Assembly: GCA_963747775.1 (NCBI GenBank)
Contig: CAVVGT010000007.1
Span: 62,001 to 126,000 of the forward strand
Direction of reading: 5' to 3'
DNA length: 64,000 nt
Source of the DNA: JAGVSZ01 sp963747775
GTDB taxonomy: Bacteria; Pseudomonadota; Gammaproteobacteria; Burkholderiales; SG8-39
Part shown: one piece after another, positions 14,546-23,058 of the stretch
Layout of the letters: the number at the start of each line of letters is the position of its first letter
Numbering within the stretch: the first letter of the stretch is position 1
The notes under the pieces: model-generated
The model's input: only the letters and a program-made list of their open reading frames with translations
What the model was told of the DNA's origin: nothing
Databases searched by the model: none
Made by a program: the position numbers and the translations under genes

Positions 14546-17500
14546 ATGGCATCGACCGCGTTTCGCGTTTTCGTCTCGTCACCCGGCGATGTGGGATTCG
14601 AGCGTCGTGTTGCGCTTGCCGTTATCGACCGCCTGCGCGGGGAGTTCAGCGCGCACGTCGATATCCGCCCGATATTCTGGGAACACCAACCGCTCCGGGC
14701 GACCGAGCATTTCCAGGAACAGATCACCAGCACCACCGACGTAGACATTGTCGTGTTCGTGCTCTGGACGCGGCTCGGCACCGTGCTGCCGCACCAGTTC
14801 ATTCGCGACGACGGCACGCCCTACGCCTCGGGCACCGAGTTCGAGTTCGAGTGCGCCGCGCATGCGTATCGCGAATCCGGCAGGCCGTCGATGCTTGCGT
14901 ACATCAAGAAATCCGAGCGCGCGATCAGCCTGAGCGACCGCGCAGCGGCGATGGACGCATTCGCGCAAAAGGACGCGCTGGACGGGTTCGTCGATCGCTG
15001 GTTCGGCAACCCGCAGAGCGCCTTCCGGGCTGCCTTCAAGATCTTTGAAACCGCTGACGAATTCGAGCGACTGCTCGAAAGCGACCTGCGCAACCTGATC
15101 TTCGCAGGCCGGCCGGCCGTTGAATTGAGCTCTCCACCCCCGGTGACCTGGTCGCGCGGATCGCCCTTCCGGGGATTGTCGGCATTCGAGTTCGAGCATG
15201 CGCCAGTGTTCTTCGGCCGGACTCGAGCGATCGGCGACGTTCGCGGGGCACTGGTCACACAAGCGGCGCACGACTGCGCGTTCCTGCTGGTGCTTGGAAT
15301 GAGCGGTTCGGGCAAATCGTCGCTCGTTCACGCCGGAGTGCTACCGGCCATCACGCAGCCGGGCGTAATCGAAGGGGTGGACCTGTGGTGCTGGTGCAGC
15401 ATGCGCCCTTCTGGAAACCAAAACGATCTGCTGCTGGGCCTGGCCGCCGCGGCGTTACAAGGCCTCGCCAGGGCCGACCACGAAGTCGACGTACCCGGCG
15501 CACCCACGCTTGCCGCGCTCATGCGCCAGTCGCCCGCACTCGCAACGACCGAATTAAGCGGCGCGCTAAAGCGCATCGCCGCGAAACGAACCGCGGTGCA
15601 AGGCCTTGAGCGGCCGCCACTGGCGCGGCTGATCGTCGTGATCGACCAGTTCGAGGAGCTATTCGCCCTCGGCGACATCAGTGCGGAAGAACGCCGGTGC
15701 TTTGTCGGGGTGCTCGAAACGCTGGCTCGAAGCGGTAGTGTCTGGGTGATCGCGACGATGCGCAGCGACTTCTACTTTCGCTGCGCCGAATTGCCTACCC
15801 TCGTCTGGCTCAAGGAAGGCGCGGGGCAATATGAACTCCTCCCCCCCTCGCGACGCGAAATCGAACAGATGGTGCACGCCGGTGCAACCGCCGCCGGTCT
15901 TCGCTTCGACCGCCGTGCCGAAAGTGGCGAAGCGCTGGACGAAACCCTCGTTGACGCCGCTGCAAGCAATCCCGCCGCGCTACCTCTGCTCGAATTCGCG
16001 CTGGAGGAGCTGTATCGCCGCCGCACGCCCGACAATGTGCTGACCTTCGCGGCCTATCGCGAGTTCGGCGGGCTCGAAGGCGCGATCAGCCGGCGCGCAG
16101 AGGAAATCCATACGCAACTGTCACGCGAATCGCAGGCGCGCCTGCCCGAGGTATTCGCGCACCTGCTCACGGTGCGCCTCGACGAATCACGCACCACCTC
16201 GGCGGTGCGCGTCCCGCGCAGCGGCCTGCCGGACGGTCCGCAGATCGCCGCGATCGTCGATGCCTTCGTTGCGGCACGGCTTTTCGTCAGCGACCGCACC
16301 AGCACCGGCGAGGCCGCGATCTCCATCGCGCACGAGGCGCTGCTATCGCATTGGCCGCGCCTCGTGCGCTGGGTTGCCGACAACCAGACGTTCCTCGAGC
16401 AACGCGCTCACATGCTGATCGAGGCGCAGCAGTGGCACTCCGACGGCCGGAGCGAATCGAAGCTCATTCCGGCGGGAGAGCATCTCGACAAGGCCGAGGA
16501 TTTCCTCGCCGGCCACCGCAATGCCTTGCCGCCCGAGATTACCGAGTACATCACCGCGTCTACGCGCCTGCGCCGCTCGAGCGGCAAGTTCATGTGGCTG
16601 GGCACCGGCATCTTTATCGCGCTGCTTGTTGTCCTGGTTGTCGCAGTGACGCTAGTGCTATCGGGCCCCGCCGCATTGAAACTGGACCAGATCGCCCCTT
16701 TTTCTGGACTGGCGATCTGGATGCTGTTCATTGCCCACCTGCGCTGGCGTGCCGACCCGAAGCGGGTCGCCCGGCGCAAGATCTTCGTGTTCACCATGCT
16801 GATCGCGACTGTGCTCTTGTTCGGTGTCTCTTGGCGCGTTGCCTCGGGCATCGACGCGGACCGCTGGCGCTCGGAGATGGTCAACGACGTCGGCGCCGTC
16901 ATGTTTGTCGTGTATGGAACGTACGTCGCCCTCGAATACCTCTCAACCGCTTCGGCCGAAATACGGGCGCGGCGCCGCAAGCGCTTCTGGCTGCTTTTCA
17001 GCACCGTTCTGGCGGCGCTGCTTGCGGTGGTGCCGACGAGCCTGGTGTTCGCGGGCGGGCCGAGCGACAGCGTGCGCGCGCTGTCGCTGCTGCTGGCCGG
17101 CGGCCTCGCGGTGCTCTTGCTCACCCATGCGCCCGCTCGCGGCCGCCGAGCTCCGGCACTCGCCACCGGCGCACTCGATACGGCAGCACCACCGCGTGCG
17201 CCGGATCGCTTTGCCGACACCGTTCTGGTGTTGCTGATGCTTGCGATGATGATGTACTTCATACCCTGGGGAGTCGATCTGCTGCGGTCCAAGGTCGAGC
17301 TGTGCGGCGACATCGACGGGTTCTTCGACACCGCACGTTTGCGTTGCTCGGCGCCATCGCGCCCCGGGTTCGCGACCATCCGGCTCGAACGAAAAGGCCC
17401 GGGGCTGCCTGTCAGTCAAATGAAGTTCGTCAATGCTCAAGGCAAGTGCGACAGCAGCCTGCCGCTTGCGCCAAAGCTGCAGTTCTTGCGCGAACTCGGC

Positions 17501-18082
17501 TTCGTCGAAAGCGGCTTGGGCTTCCGCAACTATTGCACGTCGCGATTGGATTACGATACTTCAGGCAAACGGACCGACGAAACGCTCTACGATAATAATG
17601 ACTCCCGCCTGATGTACATCGAGACAACGAACGACGTGCATTACCTGTACGGGGCCAAGCCGGGCATCTACCTGGGCCGCGTGCGCCGCGTCGCTGATGC
17701 ACGCGATGGGGAAACGGTTGTGCTCGCGGAATTCAATTCGCATCGGATCTACATGTCTGGAGCAAGTGGGGAACCGCATCAGGCATTGCCCGCGCGACGC
17801 TGGGAATTCAATTCCAATGGATGGCCGATCCGCATCACGCACGTCGGTAGCGAGGGCAAATCCCTGCTTGTTCCGCAGTTCGGTTACGCGCACGTGGAAA
17901 TGCGCTATGCGGACGACGGATCGCTCCTCGAAGCCAGGTTTCTCGATGCCGACAACAAGCCGGTCGCGCTCAAGGCGGGTCACGCCCGCACTACCTGGGA
18001 ATACGATCGCGATGGCGCATGCACCCGGCGGGTCGAATTCGCGATCGATGGAAAGCCGCTGCGCGAGTCCGCGTGTCGCTGA
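14546..18082 (+). CDS. DUF4062-STAND NTPase with seven predicted membrane helices and a YD-like C-terminal domain (1178 aa)
   Basis: Start at the ATG at 14546, because the DUF4062 signature FRVFVSSPGDVGFERR begins 6 residues later; an in-frame ATG at 14462 would add 28 unconserved residues. Order: DUF4062 (about 1-110); nSTAND1-type entry SPFRGLSAFEFEHAPVFFGR (about 206); Walker A GMSGSGKSS (251-259); Walker B LIVVIDQFEEL (362-372); arginine sensor-like ATMRSDFYFR; PLLEFALEELYRRR and IAHEALLSHWPRL (winged-helix end of STAND). About seven hydrophobic helices follow (about 683-914), then a 260-residue C-terminus with dG-type strands such as WEYDRDGACTRRVEF and MRYADDGSLLEARF. STAND proteins are signal-triggered oligomerising switches, many in phage defence. 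An odd helix count would put the C-terminus outside the inner membrane. Its sequence between thiolase repeats suggests acquired DNA. Function not known. Confidence 0.85.
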   Translation: MASTAFRVFVSSPGDVGFERRVALAVIDRLRGEFSAHVDIRPIFWEHQPLRATEHFQEQITSTTDVDIVVFVLWTRLGTVLPHQFIRDDGTPYASGTEFEFECAAHAYRESGRPSMLAYIKKSERAISLSDRAAAMDAFAQKDALDGFVDRWFGNPQSAFRAAFKIFETADEFERLLESDLRNLIFAGRPAVELSSPPPVTWSRGSPFRGLSAFEFEHAPVFFGRTRAIGDVRGALVTQAAHDCAFLLVLGMSGSGKSSLVHAGVLPAITQPGVIEGVDLWCWCSMRPSGNQNDLLLGLAAAALQGLARADHEVDVPGAPTLAALMRQSPALATTELSGALKRIAAKRTAVQGLERPPLARLIVVIDQFEELFALGDISAEERRCFVGVLETLARSGSVWVIATMRSDFYFRCAELPTLVWLKEGAGQYELLPPSRREIEQMVHAGATAAGLRFDRRAESGEALDETLVDAAASNPAALPLLEFALEELYRRRTPDNVLTFAAYREFGGLEGAISRRAEEIHTQLSRESQARLPEVFAHLLTVRLDESRTTSAVRVPRSGLPDGPQIAAIVDAFVAARLFVSDRTSTGEAAISIAHEALLSHWPRLVRWVADNQTFLEQRAHMLIEAQQWHSDGRSESKLIPAGEHLDKAEDFLAGHRNALPPEITEYITASTRLRRSSGKFMWLGTGIFIALLVVLVVAVTLVLSGPAALKLDQIAPFSGLAIWMLFIAHLRWRADPKRVARRKIFVFTMLIATVLLFGVSWRVASGIDADRWRSEMVNDVGAVMFVVYGTYVALEYLSTASAEIRARRRKRFWLLFSTVLAALLAVVPTSLVFAGGPSDSVRALSLLLAGGLAVLLLTHAPARGRRAPALATGALDTAAPPRAPDRFADTVLVLLMLAMMMYFIPWGVDLLRSKVELCGDIDGFFDTARLRCSAPSRPGFATIRLERKGPGLPVSQMKFVNAQGKCDSSLPLAPKLQFLRELGFVESGLGFRNYCTSRLDYDTSGKRTDETLYDNNDSRLMYIETTNDVHYLYGAKPGIYLGRVRRVADARDGETVVLAEFNSHRIYMSGASGEPHQALPARRWEFNSNGWPIRITHVGSEGKSLLVPQFGYAHVEMRYADDGSLLEARFLDADNKPVALKAGHARTTWEYDRDGACTRRVEFAIDGKPLRESACR

Positions 18083-18182
18083 GCAGGTGCCGGAACACGT
18101 CGCTTGGAATTGCAGGTCAGCAAGCCGGGAGAAAATCAGTTTGCCGCAGCGCGTGTGTGGCGCTGCGGTCCGAGGCCGTCTG
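18083..18182. other. Spacer between the STAND gene and the thiolase 3' end
   Basis: A 100-base convergent spacer. It contains GCCGCAGCGC...GCGCTGCGGT (about 18140-18172), an imperfect inverted repeat that could end transcription from both sides. There is no sequence match with the DNA just left of copy B beyond the thiolase stop. Confidence 0.4.
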
Positions 18183-18379
18183 CTACACCCGCTCAACCAC
18201 CACCGCGATCCCCTGCCCCACCCCGATGCACATCGTGCACAACGCGTAGCGCCCCTTGATGCGCTCGAGCTGATTGAGCGCAGTGGTAACGAGCCGCGCC
18301 CCGGAAGCGCCGAGCGGATGCCCGATCGCGATCGCGCCGCCGTTCGGATTCACGCGCGCGTCGTCGTCGGGAAGACCGA
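18183..18379. repeat. 197-bp direct repeat, right copy (within intact pcaF)
   Basis: The C-terminal 65 codons of pcaF including the stop. Partner of 14028-14224, same orientation, one mismatch. This copy is continuous with a complete thiolase gene and is therefore probably the original locus or the donor of the 3' end. Confidence 0.92.
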
Positions 18380-19388
18380 AGTCCCGCGTCACCGCGATTC
18401 CCTGCGCTGCGAACGCCTCGTTCAGTTCGATCACGTCCATCTGCCCGATCTTCAGTCCGAGCCGCGCCAGCAGCTTCTTGCTCGCCGGCGCCGGTCCGAA
18501 GCCCATGATGCGCGGCGCGACGCCTGCGACCGCGGCGCCGAGCACGCGCGCACGGAGCCTCAACCCGTGCTTCTTCGCCGCGGCCTCCGACGCAAGGATC
18601 AGCGCGCACGACCCGTCGTTCACGCCTGACGCGTTCCCGGCAGTCACCGTCCCGTCGGGCCGCACCACGCCCTTCAGCTTCGCGAGCTGCTCGATCGTCG
18701 TGTCCGGCCGCGGATGCTCGTCGGTGTCGAAGATCTTCGGGTCGCCCTTCTTCTGCGCCAGGGTCACCGGCGCGATCTCGCGCTTGAAGAAATCGTCCTT
18801 GTGTGCGGCCGCCCAGCGCTGCTGGCTGCGCAGCGCGAACGCATCCTGGTCCGCGCGCGCGATCTTGAAGTCCAACGCGACGTTTTCGGCGGTCTCAGGC
18901 ATCGAGTCGACGCCGTACCTCTCCTTCATCCGCGGATTGACGAAGCGCCAGCCGATCGTCGTATCGTAGATCGCCGCGCTGCGCGAAAACGCGCTGTCGG
19001 CCTTGCCCATCACGAACGGCGCACGCGTCATGCTCTCCACGCCGCCGGCGATCACGAGCTCCATCTCGCCCGCCTTGATCCCGCGCGCCGCGACGGCGGT
19101 CGCGTCGAGGCTCGAGCCGCACAGCCGATTCACGGTCGCGCCGGCAATCTCCTGCGGCAGCCCCGCGAGCAGCAGCGCCATGCGCGCGACGTTGCGGTTG
19201 TCCTCCCCGGCCTGGTTGGCGCAGCCGTAGATCACGTCGTCGAGCGCGCCCCAGTCCACCTCCTTGTTGCGCTCCATGAGCGCCTTGAGCGGCAGGGCCG
19301 CCAAATCGTCGGTGCGGACGGTGGAGAGCGTTCCGCCGTAGCGCCCGATCGGGGTGCGGATCGCGTCGCAGATGAAGGCTTCGGCCAT
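18183..19388 (-). CDS. pcaF: 3-oxoadipyl-CoA thiolase (PcaF-type acetyl-CoA acyltransferase)
   Basis: Cleaves 3-oxoadipyl-CoA with CoA to succinyl-CoA and acetyl-CoA, the last step of the beta-ketoadipate pathway. 401 residues from the ATG at 19388. Catalytic residues are all present: Cys90 in NRLCGSSLDA, His357 in GGAIAIGHPLGASG and Cys387 in CTMCIGVGQG. GWRFVNPRMKERYGVDSMPE is typical of PcaF/PaaJ within the thiolase family. The hydroxyquinol branch at 29-31 kb yields 3-oxoadipate, its precursor after CoA transfer, although no CoA transferase is in the window. Its last 197 bp are duplicated at 14028, and a decayed copy lies at 6953. Confidence 0.9.
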   Translation of the reverse strand: MAEAFICDAIRTPIGRYGGTLSTVRTDDLAALPLKALMERNKEVDWGALDDVIYGCANQAGEDNRNVARMALLLAGLPQEIAGATVNRLCGSSLDATAVAARGIKAGEMELVIAGGVESMTRAPFVMGKADSAFSRSAAIYDTTIGWRFVNPRMKERYGVDSMPETAENVALDFKIARADQDAFALRSQQRWAAAHKDDFFKREIAPVTLAQKKGDPKIFDTDEHPRPDTTIEQLAKLKGVVRPDGTVTAGNASGVNDGSCALILASEAAAKKHGLRLRARVLGAAVAGVAPRIMGFGPAPASKKLLARLGLKIGQMDVIELNEAFAAQGIAVTRDFGLPDDDARVNPNGGAIAIGHPLGASGARLVTTALNQLERIKGRYALCTMCIGVGQGIAVVVERV

Positions 19389-19445
19389 GGCTGTGTCCTC
19401 GATGAAGATGCGCGTCGATTCTCCCACGCGCAGCGGCCGGCGACG

Positions 19446-20027
19446 TCAGGCGCCGCCCAGCCCGATCGGCGGCGGCGCGAGCGTCACGATGCGCTGGAAC
19501 AGGCGGTTGAACTCGTCCCCGGCGCCGTCTTCGAAGCCCGGATCGCGATGGGCGGCGAATGTCTTGTGGATCGCCTCCCAGTCGTCCCAGGCGAGCACGC
19601 GCTCGGCGATCGGCAGCAGCTCGTCCTCCTCTTTGCGCATGTGGGCGAAATATCCGCTTGAGAAGGTGCGCACCGCCTCCTTGAACGCCGCGGTGGCGCC
19701 GGGCGCGCCCGCCTCGAGCCGGTTGAGCGCCGTGGTGAGGGCGTGGAGGCGCGACTCGCCGCGCGCATGCTCGCCCTCGAGCGCGGCGAGGAGGTCGTTC
19801 GCCTCGGTCGTGCGGGCGCGGACGCGCGCGAACAGCACGCGGTCCTCGGCCGGGTGGTGGAGCCGCTCGGGATACTCGCGGACGTAGTAGAGGATCGCGT
19901 TCAGCAACCGGAAGTCGGGCGTCGCGTCACGGCCCCCGAGGCGTTCCGCGAGGTACTCCAGGGCGTGTATCACGGCGAACATGGAGCGGTGCTCGGTGCG
20001 GATGATCTGGATGGCTGCGGTCTTCAT
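19446..20027 (-). CDS. Hemerythrin HHE-domain protein
   Basis: 193 residues from the ATG at 20027 (MKTAAIQIIRTEHRSMF). A four-helix bundle is suggested by helical segments carrying the di-iron ligands: EHRSMFAVIHALEY, YPERLHHPAEDRVLF, LEGEHARGESRLHAL and FAHMRKEEDELLPIAE. Such proteins bind O2 or NO or protect iron-sulfur repair, but the exact role is not predictable. It sits 57 bases upstream of pcaF on the same strand, and the nitroreductase starts divergently 171 bases away. Confidence 0.82.
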   Translation of the reverse strand: MKTAAIQIIRTEHRSMFAVIHALEYLAERLGGRDATPDFRLLNAILYYVREYPERLHHPAEDRVLFARVRARTTEANDLLAALEGEHARGESRLHALTTALNRLEAGAPGATAAFKEAVRTFSSGYFAHMRKEEDELLPIAERVLAWDDWEAIHKTFAAHRDPGFEDGAGDEFNRLFQRIVTLAPPPIGLGGA

Positions 20028-20198
20028 GGGCTGGACCCTCGTGCGCCGCGCGGACTTGCGGGCGCTCCGGAGAAGGCTAAGCCCGGCGCGTCGCGCCCGC
20101 AACCCCGTCGGTCAAGAGCGCCCCCGCTCCGGTCGCGCTCGCCGCGGTTTCCCTGCGACAATACGCCCCCGATCGTCCCGAGAAACAAGGACCCGAAC

Positions 20199-20786
20199 AT
20201 GCTCGACGCCACCGCCCTCGACCTCATTTTCCGCAACGCACGGACGCACAACTCGCTGTCCGGGGAAGTGACCGACGCGCAGCTGCGCGCCCTGTGGGAC
20301 GTCATGAAGTTCGGTCCGACGACCGGCAACTCGCAGCCGGCGCGGATCTTCTTCCTGCGCAGCAAGGAAGCCAAAGAGCGGCTCAGGCCCGCCCTCAGCC
20401 CCGGCAACCTCGAGAAGACGCTGAGCGCGCCGGTGACGGCGCTCCTCGCCTACGACCTCGAGTTCTATGAGCTGCTGCCGCGCCTCTTCCCGCACAACCA
20501 GGCGATGAAGAACAACTACCTCGGCGAGGAGAAGAAGGCGTTCGTCGAGACGACCGCGCTGCGCAACAGCTCGCTGCAGGGCGCCTACCTCATCATCGCC
20601 GCGCGCGCGCTCGGCATCGACACCGGCCCGATGTCCGGCTTCAACAACGCCGTCGTCGACAAGGCGTTCTTCGCCGGCACCACCCTGAAGTCGAACTTCC
20701 TCTGCAACCTCGGCAAGGGTGATCCGTCCAAGATCTTCCCGCGCAACCCGCGCCTCGAGTTCGACGAGGCCTGCAAGATTCTCTGA
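20199..20786 (+). CDS. Nitroreductase-family protein, RutE/malonic semialdehyde reductase-like
   Basis: 195 residues. LDLIFRNARTHNSLSGEVTD and FGPTTGNSQPARIFFLRSKE at the N-terminus and GAYLIIAARALGIDTGPMSG, FNNAVVDKAFF and SNFLCNLGKGDPSKIFPRNP at the C-terminus follow the RutE (3-hydroxypropionate dehydrogenase) pattern of FMN-dependent nitroreductases. In the Rut pathway it reduces malonic semialdehyde. No other rut genes are present, so the physiological substrate is uncertain. It converges on the TauE/SafE gene, with hairpins in between. Confidence 0.8.
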   Translation: MLDATALDLIFRNARTHNSLSGEVTDAQLRALWDVMKFGPTTGNSQPARIFFLRSKEAKERLRPALSPGNLEKTLSAPVTALLAYDLEFYELLPRLFPHNQAMKNNYLGEEKKAFVETTALRNSSLQGAYLIIAARALGIDTGPMSGFNNAVVDKAFFAGTTLKSNFLCNLGKGDPSKIFPRNPRLEFDEACKIL

Positions 20787-20814
20787 CCGGTACGGTCGGC
20801 CCGGACACACCGGG
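20785..20814. terminator. Two small inverted repeats between convergent genes
   Basis: GACCG-gta-CGGTC (20785-20797) overlaps the end of the nitroreductase gene, and CCCGG-acaca-CCGGG (20800-20814) follows. They lie between convergent genes and may end transcription from both sides, although there is no T-run. Confidence 0.4.
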
Positions 20815-20858
20815 TCGATCAACCCTCCGGGCGCACCGCGCGCCACCCCCCGCCCCGT

Positions 20859-21632
20859 CTACGAGGGGAGCAACCCCGTGCCCGCGCGCGCGAGCAGCAC
20901 GACGACCGCGATCCACAGGAACACGCGCAATGCGCGACGGTAGGTCGCGACCGCGAGCCGGTCGCGCACGCGCATCCCGGCGTAGAGCGTGCCGATCGCC
21001 AGCGCCGCGAACGGGAGCATCGCCGCGGCGCTCGCAGCCGGCAGCGCGCCGGTGGCGATCAGCGTCGCCGTCTGCACCAGCTTCGACGCGAGGAAGATGA
21101 AGTTGAGCGATTGCACCATCGCCAGCGGATCGACGCCGGCCATCATCAGGTAGATGAGGAGCGGCGGCACGCCGATGTTGACCGACGCCTCGAATGTCCC
21201 GGCGAGCAGCGCCGCGGCTACCCCGAACGGGATCCAGTGCCGGTGCACGAACGGAAACCGTCCCGGGCCGAACCGGTCGAGCAACAGGTAGATGACGATC
21301 AGGGCCGCGAGCAGCAGCGTGATCGCCTGCACCGGCGCCACGAGAAACAGCTGCACCCCGAGGAACCCGCCGGCCGCCGTGGCGAGCGGCAGCCACCAGA
21401 AGCGGCCGATGCTCTGACGTAGGTTCCCGCCCCGGAAAGACGAGACGAGCGTGATCGCGACAATCGGTACGACCGTGAGCAGCACTGCGGTCTTCGCGTC
21501 GAACACGGCGCTAAGCACCGGCATCGCGATGATCGGGAAGCCGAACCCGATCACGCCGTGCAGAAACCCCGCCGCCGCCACGACTGCGGCGAGGACGGCG
21601 AGGTGCCAGGGCGCGAAGGTCGCGAGGTCCAA
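20859..21632 (-). CDS. TauE/SafE-family sulfite/organic-anion exporter
   Basis: About 257 residues with eight hydrophobic helices. The family signature is visible twice: AAGFLHGVIGFGFPIIAMPV near the N-terminus and LLAGTFEASVNIGVPPLLIY in the second half. TauE/SafE proteins export sulfite, sulfoacetate or other C2/C3 anions. The start is unclear: a TTG at 21632 just before LDLATFAPWHLAVL leaves 29 bases after the preceding gene, and further upstream codons overlap it. It ends the leftward string that begins with maleylacetate reductase. Confidence 0.8.
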   Translation of the reverse strand: MDLATFAPWHLAVLAAVVAAAGFLHGVIGFGFPIIAMPVLSAVFDAKTAVLLTVVPIVAITLVSSFRGGNLRQSIGRFWWLPLATAAGGFLGVQLFLVAPVQAITLLLAALIVIYLLLDRFGPGRFPFVHRHWIPFGVAAALLAGTFEASVNIGVPPLLIYLMMAGVDPLAMVQSLNFIFLASKLVQTATLIATGALPAASAAAMLPFAALAIGTLYAGMRVRDRLAVATYRRALRVFLWIAVVVLLARAGTGLLPS

Positions 21633-21661
21633 GCCGCTTCGTCGTGACGTGCGCCTGACGC

Positions 21662-22051
21662 TTACGCCTTCGGCACCGCGGTGGACTGCCACGTCATCAT
21701 CTGCCACCCGCCGGGGTCCCGGACCCAGACGTTTACGAACACGTTCGCGAGCGACTTCGCCACGCCGTCCACGTCGACGTCGATATACGAGCGCCCGTTG
21801 ACGATCGCGATCGTGCCTTGGATGCGCACCGTCACGCCTTCGCGTCGCGCCGCCCTGTAGCGGTACTTGCCGCTACGCAGAGCGGCGAGATACTGGGCCT
21901 TGGTGTCGGTCGCCGAAGTCGAGTGCGTGTAGAGCAGGTCGTCTGCGAGCAGCTTGCCGAGCGCGTCGAAATCCTGCGCGATCATCGCCGCGTAGCGCGC
22001 GTCGTCCGCCGCGAGCACCTCGGCGGCGGCCTTGTCGGTCGGTGTCGTCAT
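21662..22051 (-). CDS. SnoaL/DUF4440-like (NTF2-fold) protein
   Basis: 129 residues from the ATG at 22051. VLAADDARYAAMIAQDFDAL, LLADDLLYTHSTSATDTKAQ, YIDVDVDGVAKSL and a C-terminal DPGGWQMMTWQSTAVPK fit the DUF4440/SnoaL-like NTF2 fold. Members include isomerases, cyclases and proteins of unknown use, and catalytic residues are not conserved, so no activity is assigned. It starts 10 bases after a Bug receptor gene on the same strand. Confidence 0.72.
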   Translation of the reverse strand: MTTPTDKAAAEVLAADDARYAAMIAQDFDALGKLLADDLLYTHSTSATDTKAQYLAALRSGKYRYRAARREGVTVRIQGTIAIVNGRSYIDVDVDGVAKSLANVFVNVWVRDPGGWQMMTWQSTAVPKA

Positions 22052-22061
22052 GGCTTCCCGT

Positions 22062-23030
22062 TCACTGCGGTTTGATTCCCGCCGCTTTCGCAATGCGGAT
22101 CGCGTCATCCACTTCCGAGCGCATGAAGGCCTCGAACTCGGGCATGGTCATCGGCATCGGGTCGGCACCGAGTTTCGCGAGGCGATCCTTCACTTCCGGC
22201 TCGCCGAGCACCTTGACCGTCGCCGCGTGCAGCTTCTGCACGATCGGCTGCGGCGTCTTGGCGGGCAGCCACATCCCGACCCACAGGACGTAGTCGGACT
22301 TCTGGAATCCCGCCTCGACCGTCGTCGGCACGTCGGGCAGCATCGTCGAGCGCTTCGGTGTGCTCACCGCGAGTGCGTTGACCTTGCCGCTCTTCACCTG
22401 CGCCAGCGCCGCCGTGATCGGGCAGAAGTAGTACTCGACGCGGCCGGCGATGACGTCCGCGAGCGCTTCCGGGGTGCCCTTGTGCGGGATGTGCACGATC
22501 TCGTAGCCGGCGACGAGCCGGAACTTCTCCGCGTTGAAGTGCGTGCCGCTGCCGATGCCCGCCGACGCGTAGTTGAGCTGCCCGGGCTTGGCTTTCGCCG
22601 CGGCAACCATGTCGTTCAGCGTCTTGTACCCGCGGTCCGGATTCACCACGATGACGTTGGGCTGCCCCGCGATCGCCGTGACGTGGATGAAGTCCTTGAA
22701 GGTGTCGAACGGCAGCTGGGCGTAGATCGCCGGGTTGGACGCCTGCGCCGACGAGTTGAAGAGGATCGTGTAGCCGTCGGGATCCGCCTTCGCGACCGCG
22801 TTCGCGCCGATCGTGCCCCCGGCGCCGACGCGGTTCTCCGCGATGACCGGTTGCCCGAGCGTCGCCCCGAGCCGCTCGGCGACGATGCGCCCGGCGATGT
22901 CGGTCGCGCTGCCCGGCGTGAAGGCGATGATCGCGCGCACCGGCTTGGTCGGCCAGTCCTGCGCGGCGGCGCCGCCCGCGGCGAGCGCGAGCGGCACGGC
23001 GAGTGCGATTGCGAGTCTGCGAGTTTTCAT
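22062..23030 (-). CDS. Bug/TctC-family periplasmic substrate-binding receptor (1)
   Basis: 322 residues with a signal peptide (LAIALAVPLALAAGGAAAQ). Family hallmarks are WPTKPVRAIIAFTPGSATDI, GQPVIAENRVGAGGTIGANA, KADPDGYTILFNSSA, HIPHKGTPEALADVIAGRVE and LPDVPTTVEAGF. Bug proteins bind small carboxylates with two loops that clamp the carboxyl group. The ligand cannot be read from sequence. It is downstream of a second receptor (28-base gap), and the two share the unusual FTPGSATDI loop instead of the commoner FPPGGPTD, so they are a recent pair. Confidence 0.88.
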   Translation of the reverse strand: MKTRRLAIALAVPLALAAGGAAAQDWPTKPVRAIIAFTPGSATDIAGRIVAERLGATLGQPVIAENRVGAGGTIGANAVAKADPDGYTILFNSSAQASNPAIYAQLPFDTFKDFIHVTAIAGQPNVIVVNPDRGYKTLNDMVAAAKAKPGQLNYASAGIGSGTHFNAEKFRLVAGYEIVHIPHKGTPEALADVIAGRVEYYFCPITAALAQVKSGKVNALAVSTPKRSTMLPDVPTTVEAGFQKSDYVLWVGMWLPAKTPQPIVQKLHAATVKVLGEPEVKDRLAKLGADPMPMTMPEFEAFMRSEVDDAIRIAKAAGIKPQ

Positions 23031-23058
23031 TGTGTCCTCCTCTGAGGGTCGAACGACA

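Noticed and set aside
14028..18379. A classic transposon with terminal inverted repeats
   Set aside because: The flanking repeats are direct, not inverted, are thiolase coding sequence, and no transposase lies between them.
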